Positions 23,817 through 29,863 of a DNA stretch of 29,990 bases are shown here, one piece after another. This DNA is from CAYGYG01 sp964354155. GTDB taxonomy: Bacteria; Hydrothermota; Tepidihabitantia; SM23-42; CAYGYG01. Within the stretch, counting starts at the first letter, position 1, and each line of letters opens with the position of its first letter. A program made the translations under genes and the position numbers. The notes beneath the pieces were generated by a model, which worked only from the letters and a program-made list of their open reading frames with translations, made no database searches and was not told the DNA's origin. The DNA is taken from positions 1 to 29,990 of the forward strand of contig CAYGYG010000032.1 in NCBI GenBank assembly GCA_964354155.1. Direction: 5' to 3'.

Positions 23817-23844
23817 TTGACAGAAGAGCGGAATCATCTAAAAT
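23817..23844 (+). promoter_or_regulatory. Promoter of the exported propeller protein operon
   Basis: A perfect TTGACA (23817-23822), 16 bp, TAAAAT (23839-23844). Transcription is expected to start near 23851, within or just before the Shine-Dalgarno GGAGGT (23848-23853), giving a very short leader. Confidence 0.78.
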
Positions 23845-23858
23845 CATGGAGGTACGAG

Positions 23859-26800
23859 ATGAATAGGGTAAGATCGACATTCTGTAGCGTGGTTGCGCTG
23901 GTCGTGCTTGGCGGAGGTCTTGGTTTCAGTCAACACGTCTATTGGGCCAAGCGGTACTTCGTTAGCGGCGTGGGAAACATCGACTGGCCGTACGCGATCG
24001 CCGTCGACGGCGCAAAGAACATATACGTTACGGGCGGGTCGTGTGGCCAGACCACTTCGATTGATTATGCGACCTTGAAATACGACCAAAATGGGACCTT
24101 GTTGTGGGCTCAGCGGTTCAATGATCCGAACGCAAACGGGGCCGACTACGCGTACGATCTTGCGGTCGACGGGAGCGGCAACGTGTATGTCACCGGGAGC
24201 TACCTGCACGATATCAGCGGTACCCGAACTTTCGATTATGGTACAGTCAAATACGATGCCGCAGGCACATTCCAGTGGGTCAAGTACTACAACAGCCCTG
24301 TGCCATTCAGCCCTGATGAACCGCACGCCATCGGTCTGGATGTCTCCGGCTACGTCTATGTTACCGGTCAGTCGCCGGGCATCGGCACGAGCAACGACTT
24401 TCTGACCATCAAGTACGATCCGGCGACGACAAACCAGGGAGAGGTGTGGACCGCCCGCTATGACAATGTCAGTGACCATGATATCGCAGAGGATCTTGCG
24501 GTGCGGGGCGCGTTTGTCTATGTTACCGGCTCTTCGGTAGCGTCGGGCACCTACGAGGACTACGCAACAATCAAGTACCGCTGCAGCGACGGCGGAGTAG
24601 AACCAAATTGGCCGAAACGGTACGAGGGGCCCGGGCATGACCGGCCGGTTGGTGTGCGCGTTGATGCCAACGACAATGTCTATGTGACCGGGTACTGCAT
24701 GGCGAGCACCAGTACGGTGGTATACTACACCGACAATACCGAATGGCACGCATCTTGGGATGGTGGGTATGCCTATGATCTCGAAGTCGACGGGGCTGGG
24801 AACATCTACATCGCCGGTGGGTCCGCTGTGGGCAACCAGGCGTTTGTCCTGAAATACACACCCCCTAACACGACTCCGGTCTGGGTCAGCACGTATGCGG
24901 GACCGGATGGCTTGGGTGGCGAATTTCTGGATCTTGAACTCGACGGTGCCGGGAACATCGTTGTCACCGGCCGTGTAACCCGGAACATCCCCACGGAAAA
25001 TACGGATATCCCGCTCGTGAAGTATGACGCCGCCGGTAATCTGCTCTGGGAGACTTTCTACAGTGGACCAGAGAACGCTCCGGACAAAGGTGTTGCCCTG
25101 GCCGTTGATGGGGACGGCAACGTGGCCGTGACTGGAATGACGCGGACGGCAGCGACGGCTGAGGACTACATTACAGCCAAGTACGCATCGGACATGCTTT
25201 CCGATGATGTTGAATGCACGGCTTTCAACTGGGGGCGCCATCTGCTTCGAGAACCCTTGAGCGGTCAGCTTCATCTGGTCTATCACACGAGCAGTGGTCC
25301 ATGTTATACCAGCTCATACGACGGACTGGCTTGGGAACCGGTTCAGGTTCTGGACTATTCAGGCAAATACCCGAGTGTCGGGATTATCCCCAATATGATG
25401 GAGGATTTTGATCCCTGCCTCGTGTATGTTGACCAGGACAATAAGGTCAAGTATCGCTGGTTCAATCGGTCAACGGGTCTCTGGGAAGGTTCGGTACTGA
25501 GGAACAACACCGGCGGCTATAACGGACCGCCCTCGGTGGCTACGACCGGGGACGGTTTTGTCTACGTGGTTGTCCCGGTCAGAAACATGCCTAAGCAGGC
25601 GCCGGCCTTCAGCATGGTCAAATTCTATTCGTTCTTCTACGACGGATCCGGATTGGATTCATTCGATCTTGACTGGATCGGCAACAATGCAGCCATCTGG
25701 GAACCGTGCATAACATATGATGCTAACTACAACCTGCATTGCGTCTGGCGAAAGTCAAACGAGATCATCTACCGGATGCGTGATGCCGTCGGCGGCGGAA
25801 CATGGACCACTCCTTTCAATGTATCGGCACACGCGCGTCCCGACTTCACGCCGTTTGTGGAGACCTACGCCGACTGGCTCTCCGTGGTCTGGTGCAAGGA
25901 ACAAACGTCAGGTCAGCAGAACTCGCGGGAGATCTTCAGGAGAAGGAGAAATCTGGCATTGGGTCAGTGGCCGCAGCTTCCATCTAACTACAGCGCGTCT
26001 CCCGGTCTGCCTTCTGAGTCGCCGGTCAACGCTGGTGAAGACGTCTCGGTCTGGTGTGAGAATGAACTGACCGGTAACGACTTTGACATTAAGTACCGCA
26101 GCGACACTTATGGTTTTGGCTGGGTCACGCGCCTGCAACCCAAGGAATACTACTGTCACGGCCAGTTGCAGCGGGACTGGACACCTTGGTTTCTCTACAC
26201 GGTGCTGACCGAGGGCAACTCTGTCCCTTATCGGGTCAAGACCTATCGAAATCAGTTCGGAAGCTTCTCGCCTTCGTCTTACTATGCGGTTGAAACCGGC
26301 GATTCTCTACAATCACCCTTCTGCTTGAAGCGTAACGGAGCTATCCGATATGGTAGCCATAAGGTCGACTATGGGGTCAGCGAGATCAGCTACAAGCTGG
26401 ATTTCCTGGATCCGGTCTATCCGGCCCACATCCTCAAGGGAACGCTTTACTTCGAAGGTTCCGGTCAGAAGGCACACCGGATACTAATCAACAATGTCGA
26501 GAGACTATCGGTCAAGGTCAATGCCGGTCAGCCTTACACTTTCGAGATATCGATTCCGCGCGAAATGTACAGAGCAAATCACCGGGTTACGTTGACCCTG
26601 AAGAATCCAGCCGAAACCGGTGTCTATCTTGCGGGACTGGAGGTCACTCGGTCGGTTGAAGGCAAGACCGCCGGTGGCGGAAGTGGCGTGCAATCAGCGG
26701 AAACAAAGGCGCTGGATCAGACGACCTACCTGCGGGTTCAGCCGAATCCGGCGAAGAGCAATATCGTCATCTCCTATTCGATTCCAAGCACGGGCTCACT

Positions 26801-26987
26801 CTCGCTCAGGATCTTTGATGCGACGGGCCGTTTGATCAGACAGTTCAGGGGCTTGGCCGATCACCGATCAAGCATCGTCTGGGACGGCTGTGATCAATCA
26901 GGCGCTCAAGTTGCGCAAGGCATCTACTTCATCGAAATGGGATCAGACAAGGATGTAAGAACCGAGAAAGTGGTGATAACAAGATAA
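23859..26987 (+). CDS. Exported SBBP beta-propeller protein with T9SS-like sorting domain
   Basis: A 1042-aa protein. Its signal peptide starts MNRVRSTFCSVVALVVLGGG and ends near GFSQ. Residues about 30-440 are SBBP blades (DGAKNIYVTGGS, DYATLKYDQNGTLLWAQRF). Residues about 450-800 form a second repeat-rich region (GRHLLREPLSGQLHLVYHTS). The C-terminal ~80 residues hold VQPNPAKSNIVISYSI, LRIFDATGRLIRQF, AQGIYFIEM and KVVITR, a T9SS type A or FlgD-like sorting domain. ATG 23859 is chosen because GGAGGT and the signal peptide agree. It is followed after 47 nt by a second exported gene and lies downstream of regulator copy 1. Confidence 0.87.
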   Translation: MNRVRSTFCSVVALVVLGGGLGFSQHVYWAKRYFVSGVGNIDWPYAIAVDGAKNIYVTGGSCGQTTSIDYATLKYDQNGTLLWAQRFNDPNANGADYAYDLAVDGSGNVYVTGSYLHDISGTRTFDYGTVKYDAAGTFQWVKYYNSPVPFSPDEPHAIGLDVSGYVYVTGQSPGIGTSNDFLTIKYDPATTNQGEVWTARYDNVSDHDIAEDLAVRGAFVYVTGSSVASGTYEDYATIKYRCSDGGVEPNWPKRYEGPGHDRPVGVRVDANDNVYVTGYCMASTSTVVYYTDNTEWHASWDGGYAYDLEVDGAGNIYIAGGSAVGNQAFVLKYTPPNTTPVWVSTYAGPDGLGGEFLDLELDGAGNIVVTGRVTRNIPTENTDIPLVKYDAAGNLLWETFYSGPENAPDKGVALAVDGDGNVAVTGMTRTAATAEDYITAKYASDMLSDDVECTAFNWGRHLLREPLSGQLHLVYHTSSGPCYTSSYDGLAWEPVQVLDYSGKYPSVGIIPNMMEDFDPCLVYVDQDNKVKYRWFNRSTGLWEGSVLRNNTGGYNGPPSVATTGDGFVYVVVPVRNMPKQAPAFSMVKFYSFFYDGSGLDSFDLDWIGNNAAIWEPCITYDANYNLHCVWRKSNEIIYRMRDAVGGGTWTTPFNVSAHARPDFTPFVETYADWLSVVWCKEQTSGQQNSREIFRRRRNLALGQWPQLPSNYSASPGLPSESPVNAGEDVSVWCENELTGNDFDIKYRSDTYGFGWVTRLQPKEYYCHGQLQRDWTPWFLYTVLTEGNSVPYRVKTYRNQFGSFSPSSYYAVETGDSLQSPFCLKRNGAIRYGSHKVDYGVSEISYKLDFLDPVYPAHILKGTLYFEGSGQKAHRILINNVERLSVKVNAGQPYTFEISIPREMYRANHRVTLTLKNPAETGVYLAGLEVTRSVEGKTAGGGSGVQSAETKALDQTTYLRVQPNPAKSNIVISYSIPSTGSLSLRIFDATGRLIRQFRGLADHRSSIVWDGCDQSGAQVAQGIYFIEMGSDKDVRTEKVVITR

Positions 26988-26995
26988 GGAGGATT

Positions 26996-27028
26996 GTGGG
27001 GCGAGAGGGCAGTATTCTCTCGCCCCAC
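26996..27028 (+). other. 12-bp hairpin between Shine-Dalgarno and start codon
   Basis: GTGGGGCGAGAG (26996-27007) and CTCTCGCCCCAC (27017-27028) form a perfect 12-bp stem with a 9-nt loop. It lies between AAGGAGG (26986-26992) and the ATG at 27035. Only three T follow the stem, so it is a poor intrinsic terminator. Folded, it would bring the Shine-Dalgarno to about 9 nt from the ATG. Confidence 0.75.
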
Positions 27029-27034
27029 TTTCAG

Positions 27035-28783
27035 ATGAAGAAGTGTCTGCTGGTTCTCTGCATGTGTACCGTGGCCAACGCGGTTGGTTTCCGCGTGGCT
27101 GCTGTGATCCCCTATGGCGAGGAGGGGTTCCGTTTCGTCCCCTGCTTTGACAGTGACCGCGATGGCGCACTTAACTTGATTTTTGAGACGGTTTCCTCAG
27201 GGGTTGCTCAAGTACACTTCTGGGAATACTGTACCCATGACCGATTTGTTCTTGATGATTCAATCGTTACGCAGGGTGGTGTGCAGACTGTTGGCTTCCT
27301 TGATGGTGATTCTTTGGTTGACATGCTACATTCCACCTGGGACACGCTGCGGGTCTACGAATCGCCGGCCATCAATTCCCATCCGAAACAGGTTGTCTGG
27401 CGCTGGGGGGAACTAATGGACTGCCGACCCGCCAAGATCTGCGATCTTGACCGAGATGGCAGAAGGGAGATTCTGGCCATATTCGGGAGGTCGACCTTGG
27501 TCTTTGAGACCACCGGGGACAACCAGTACACGCAGGTCTGGCTCGACACGAGTCTGCTCGGGGACTATGGTCTCACCGTTGGCGACTTCGACCTTGACGG
27601 AAGAACTGACATCGTGACCGCCCAGGGTGAGTTTGGCCAGGTCTTTCCTAACGTCCATATTTTTGAGTGTTTTGGGGACAACGACTATCGCGAGGTCTTC
27701 ATGGATTCATTGCCAACACCGAACAACGGCCTCGACCTTTTTTCCGGCAACGACATGGACGGCAACGGCAAGCCGGAGTTCCTTATCAACTCTTCCGGTG
27801 GTGGGGGCGGGACCTGGATCATGGTGCTGTGGCTGTATGAAATGACCGGCGACAATCAATATGACTATTTCTGCGTTGATTCAATCGGGCCGATTCCCGG
27901 CCGGACTGAAACGTATACCAGCCTCTGTGCTGATATTGATTCTGACGGCAAGGAAGAGATCATCTGGTCGGTCAGAAACAACTGGTTGGTCTACAAGGCG
28001 GTGGGAGTGCATCAGTATCAAAGGGTCTTTGTCGCTTATCCTCTGCCTGGTGGGAGTGGGGTTGACTGCACGGTATTAAGCTCGGCTGATTTCAACGGTA
28101 ACGGCTACCCTGAGGTTGTTGAATCGGCCTTCCGTAATGCCATCCCGCCTGAGCATTGGACCAAGGTCTGGGAAATCGAAGGTGTTCGCCTCCATCGTCC
28201 CAACGGGGGCGAGATCTTAACCCCCGGTTCTCAATTCCCCATCACCTGGGAGAAGTTCAGTCCGCCCGGGGCGGATTCGTTCTCTTTATTCGTTTCTTTT
28301 GATAACGCTCTAACGTTCGAAACGATCACAACGGGCTTAACGGCTAGCGACACCATGTATTTATGGAGTATACCGGATACGCTGGCCGACAGCGTCAAGC
28401 TCATGATCTGGGCCTACGGACCGCCAAGGCCGGGGCAGGATTTCCCGCGGGGCACGGCGTGGGACTTCAGCGACTCTTCGTTTGCCATACGACAGACGGA
28501 AGTCCGTGAAGTGCTGAGCAATGAGCAACGAGCGATGAGTTTAAAGATACTGCAGAATCCGACGACGGCGAAGCAGGGAATTCGGCTATTGGCCACAAGC
28601 TATTCGCCACAAGCCAGACTGCAGATCTACGACGTCGCCGGTAAACTGGTCCGGTCTTTTTTGCTTAGCCCTATGCCCTCTGCCCTTTGCTCGATTGCCC
28701 TTCACCTGAACCCCGGCATCTACTTCATAACCTTGCAATGTGAAGGCAAGACGGTTACCAGAAAGCTGGTTGTCGTCGAATAA
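27035..28783 (+). CDS. Exported FG-GAP/VCBS-like protein with T9SS-like sorting domain
   Basis: A 582-aa protein with a signal peptide (MKKCLLVLCMCTVANA). Residues about 20-370 have six Ca-binding-type repeats (DSDRDGALN, DLDRDGRREI, DFDLDGRTDI, DMDGNGKPEF, DIDSDGKEEI, DFNGNGYPEV) as in FG-GAP/VCBS propellers. An Ig-like domain follows (LHRPNGGEILTPGSQFPITW). The C-terminus is a sorting domain (ILQNPTT, LQIYDVAGKLVRSF, LNPGIYFITL, KLVVVE). Heptamer repeats interrupt the last ~90 codons. An in-frame GTG at 26996 sits 3 nt from AAGGAGG but lies in a hairpin and would spoil the signal peptide. Probably cotranscribed with the gene before it. Confidence 0.85.
   Translation: MKKCLLVLCMCTVANAVGFRVAAVIPYGEEGFRFVPCFDSDRDGALNLIFETVSSGVAQVHFWEYCTHDRFVLDDSIVTQGGVQTVGFLDGDSLVDMLHSTWDTLRVYESPAINSHPKQVVWRWGELMDCRPAKICDLDRDGRREILAIFGRSTLVFETTGDNQYTQVWLDTSLLGDYGLTVGDFDLDGRTDIVTAQGEFGQVFPNVHIFECFGDNDYREVFMDSLPTPNNGLDLFSGNDMDGNGKPEFLINSSGGGGGTWIMVLWLYEMTGDNQYDYFCVDSIGPIPGRTETYTSLCADIDSDGKEEIIWSVRNNWLVYKAVGVHQYQRVFVAYPLPGGSGVDCTVLSSADFNGNGYPEVVESAFRNAIPPEHWTKVWEIEGVRLHRPNGGEILTPGSQFPITWEKFSPPGADSFSLFVSFDNALTFETITTGLTASDTMYLWSIPDTLADSVKLMIWAYGPPRPGQDFPRGTAWDFSDSSFAIRQTEVREVLSNEQRAMSLKILQNPTTAKQGIRLLATSYSPQARLQIYDVAGKLVRSFLLSPMPSALCSIALHLNPGIYFITLQCEGKTVTRKLVVVE
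28517..28702 (+). repeat. Three heptamer runs inside the coding sequence
   Basis: 28517-28537: AGCAATG, AGCAACG, AGCGATG. 28585-28619: GCTATTG, GCCACAA, GCTATTC, GCCACAA, GCCAGAC. 28668-28702: GCCCTAT, GCCCTCT, GCCCTTT, GCTCGAT, TGCCCTT. Each is in strict 7-nt phase. They encode the linker SNEQRAMSL and the segments LATSYSPQA and SPMPSALCSIALH, which differ from the matching parts of the neighbouring sorting domains. The first run is the complement of the NGCTCAT heptamers in the regulator leaders. Confidence 0.72.
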
Positions 28784-28807
28784 CCTGCGGTGATATCTGC
28801 CATTTCA

Positions 28808-28829
28808 TATTTGGTCAATTGACCAAATA
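28808..28829. other. 22-bp perfect palindrome
   Basis: An 11-bp arm (TATTTGGTCAA) is followed directly by its complement, centred on AATT. It lies 24 nt after the stop of the preceding gene. GCCAATTGGC (10 bp, also AATT-centred) follows at about 28868. It could be a dimeric protein site or a cruciform. Confidence 0.65.
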
Positions 28830-28895
28830 CGAGCATACACACACTTCATGCCCAACTTAGTCACTTCGCCAATTGGCTAATTCCCTAAGTGCGTC

Positions 28896-28912
28896 GGGGT
28901 CAGGCCCCTTTT
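28896..28912 (+). terminator. Possible terminator GGGGTCAGGCCCC-TTTT
   Basis: GGGG-TCAGG-CCCC forms a short GC-rich hairpin extended by G-T and C-G pairs, followed by TTTT. It lies 113 nt after the exported-protein gene. Similar GGGGTCAG-CCCC palindromes are widespread in bacterial intergenic regions. Confidence 0.5.
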
Positions 28913-28944
28913 CTTCCGCCGTCCCTTCCGCATCAGCCGATTCC

Positions 28945-29004
28945 GTCTCTTGGAGACCCATTCTGCGACTCGGTCGCCCATTCCGTCTCTTAGAGACACA
29001 TTCC
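28945..29004 (+). repeat. Three 20-nt units, each a 5-3-5 mini-hairpin plus CCATTC linker
   Basis: Units begin at 28945, 28965 and 28985. Stems are GTCTC-TTG-GAGAC, GCGAC-TCG-GTCGC and GTCTC-TTA-GAGAC, each followed by a linker CCATTCT, CCATTCC or ACATTCC. The stem of the middle unit differs on both sides in a compensating way. The period is exactly 20 nt. A further 5-3-5 hairpin preceded by CATT (CCATC-ATC-GATGG, 29084-29096) lies in the cassette itself. Confidence 0.8.
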
Positions 29005-29046
29005 CATTTCCCTTTCCTGATCCTCTGACCGCTGATATCCTTCCCG

Positions 29047-29070
29047 CTGATCAACTGATCTGCGGATGCG
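29047..29070. repeat. CTGATCNN octamers at the cassette 2 edge
   Basis: CTGATCAA, CTGATCTG, CGGATGCG in 8-nt phase. Identity with cassette 1 starts inside the last unit, at the matching position. Confidence 0.55.
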
Positions 29071-29119
29071 CTTTCTTTCCATTCCATCATCGATGGCGCA
29101 AAGTGGTAAATAGTTTTTC

Positions 29120-29151
29120 TTGCCACGGGGGGGGGGGGGGTAGGATATAAT
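29120..29151 (+). promoter_or_regulatory. G14-tract promoter of AraC-type gene, copy 2
   Basis: TTGCCA (29120-29125), 20 bp with 14 consecutive G (29127-29140), TATAAT (29146-29151). The same tract length and spacing as copy 1. Confidence 0.72.
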
Positions 29152-29229
29152 TGCCAAAGACCAGTGGCAGCGCAAGCCGATTGCGAGGAGTAAGGTGTTC
29201 GTCTGAAGAGAGCCGTGATGTGAGCCTAC

Positions 29230-29250
29230 TGCTCATGGCTCATTGCTGAT
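29230..29250. repeat. Three NGCTCAT heptamers in the regulator leader, copy 2
   Basis: TGCTCAT, GGCTCAT, TGCTGAT. One unit fewer than copy 1, with otherwise identical flanks. Confidence 0.8.
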
Positions 29251-29264
29251 GTCGGAGGTGGTTG

Positions 29265-29624
29265 ATGCAATCGTCATTGGTGGGGATTCTGCGTAAGAAG
29301 ACCGACGGGCGGAGGGTGTGGAGTCTGACCGCGGATGAAGTGGCCGAGAAGTGTAAGCTGAGCCGCCGGCAGTTCTGCCGATCATTCCGAGCCGAGACCG
29401 GCTTATCATTCCGTGAGTACACGGACGAACTGCGGCTCGCGGCAATCAAATCCGCGCTCAATTCCTTCAATGGCCGGAAGCTGAAGAACTTCGACCTTCG
29501 GTCGTTCAAGTTTGCCACCTATCCCTCGTTTTCCCGCTCGTTCAAACGCCAGGCGGGCCTGACGCCGAGTGAATATCTCCGAAGACGGGTAACTAAACAC
29601 GCGGACTATCGGGGGAGGGAATGA
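29265..29624 (+). CDS. Stand-alone AraC-type DNA-binding protein, copy 2
   Basis: A 119-aa paralogue of the protein at 23026-23373. The first HTH is SLTADEVAEKCKLSRRQFCR with SFRAETGLSFREYTDELRL; the second is FDLRSFKFATYPSFSRSFKR with QAGLTPSEYLRR. Differences from copy 1 cluster at the N-terminus, in and near the first HTH (C33R, L39S), and in the C-terminal tail, so DNA specificity could differ. GGAGGTGG lies 3 nt before ATG 29265; a TTG at 29262 is less likely. The stop lies inside an octamer repeat. It precedes another gene for an exported protein, cut by the window end. Confidence 0.82.
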   Translation: MQSSLVGILRKKTDGRRVWSLTADEVAEKCKLSRRQFCRSFRAETGLSFREYTDELRLAAIKSALNSFNGRKLKNFDLRSFKFATYPSFSRSFKRQAGLTPSEYLRRRVTKHADYRGRE

Positions 29625-29639
29625 TGGAGTGGTGGCATC
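29616..29639. repeat. Octamers across the stop of regulator copy 2
   Basis: AGGGAATG, ATGGAGTG, GTGGCATC in 8-nt phase, the family also seen at 13884-13923. The TGA stop (29622-29624) spans the first unit boundary. Confidence 0.6.
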
Positions 29640-29672
29640 ATTGCGCCCTTGGCGCCAACGTTCTAGGCATGC

Positions 29673-29726
29673 AACCAAACGAACCAAACAAACTAGATGA
29701 ACTTAAGAAACTAAATGAAGGAGGTG
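29673..29726. repeat. Six phased nonamers ending in a Shine-Dalgarno
   Basis: AACCAAACG, AACCAAACA, AACTAGATG, AACTTAAGA, AACTAAATG, AAGGAGGTG: six consecutive 9-nt units. The last one is itself the Shine-Dalgarno of the two-codon mini-ORF. Confidence 0.68.
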
Positions 29727-29739
29727 GAAAATGAGATAG
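29718..29739 (+). other. Two-codon mini-ORF with strong Shine-Dalgarno, copy 2
   Basis: AAGGAGGTGG (29718-29727), then ATG AGA TAG (29731-29739). It matches the layout at 23631-23651, downstream of the other regulator copy, although the surrounding sequence is different. Confidence 0.55.
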
Positions 29740-29793
29740 TGCATGTGGGAATCAAATGTCAAAGGGCGGAGAGTGAAGCGGTGAAAGGTGAAG

Positions 29794-29853
29794 ATGACGG
29801 GTCTTACTCGTATCAGTCTTTTCACTTGGTTGTGGTTGTTCGTAACAAGATAA
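29794..29853 (+). CDS. Possible 19-aa hydrophobic leader peptide
   Basis: MTGLTRISLFTWLWLFVTR, starting just after AAGGTGA and ending at a TAA that forms part of the Shine-Dalgarno (TAAGGAGG) of the next gene. Hydrophobic core with positively charged ends. It could couple translation to the next gene, or be chance. Confidence 0.25.
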   Translation: MTGLTRISLFTWLWLFVTR

Positions 29854-29863
29854 GGAGGAAGCA

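Larger units (their letters stand above)
23374..23858 (+). other. Repeat-rich spacer between regulator and exported protein gene
   Basis: A 485-bp gap with no credible gene; a 72-codon ORF at 23374-23592 is composed of repeats. In order it holds the octamer tail, four nonamers (23452-23487), a series of ATCACNGTAATC sites (23488-23617), two 6-bp hairpins (23523-23568), a two-codon mini-ORF (23643-23651) and the promoter of the next gene (23817-23844). Confidence 0.65.
28784..29264 (+). other. Intergenic region before regulator copy 2
   Basis: A 481-bp gap. It holds a 22-bp palindrome, a GGGGTCAGGCCCC hairpin with T run, the 20-nt-period hairpin array, octamers, and the promoter and leader of regulator copy 2. 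ORFs on both strands here (28857-29126 minus, 28950-29150 plus) consist of these repeats and are not called. Confidence 0.6.
29065..29624 (+). repeat. Regulator cassette, copy 2
   Basis: Second copy of the cassette at 22819-23373, in direct orientation about 6.24 kb downstream. Promoter, G14 tract and leader are almost identical; one heptamer is missing. Confidence 0.88.

Noticed and set aside
26996..27034. GTG start 13 codons before MKKCLL
   Set aside because: It lies inside the 12-bp hairpin and puts a non-signal sequence before the signal peptide; kept as an alternative only.
28945..29004. CRISPR array
   Set aside because: A 20-nt period with 5-bp mini-hairpins and no spacers of CRISPR length; no cas genes.
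28857..29150. ORFs on both strands between the last exported gene and cassette 2
   Set aside because: Their sequence is explained by the hairpin array, octamers and the G14 promoter.
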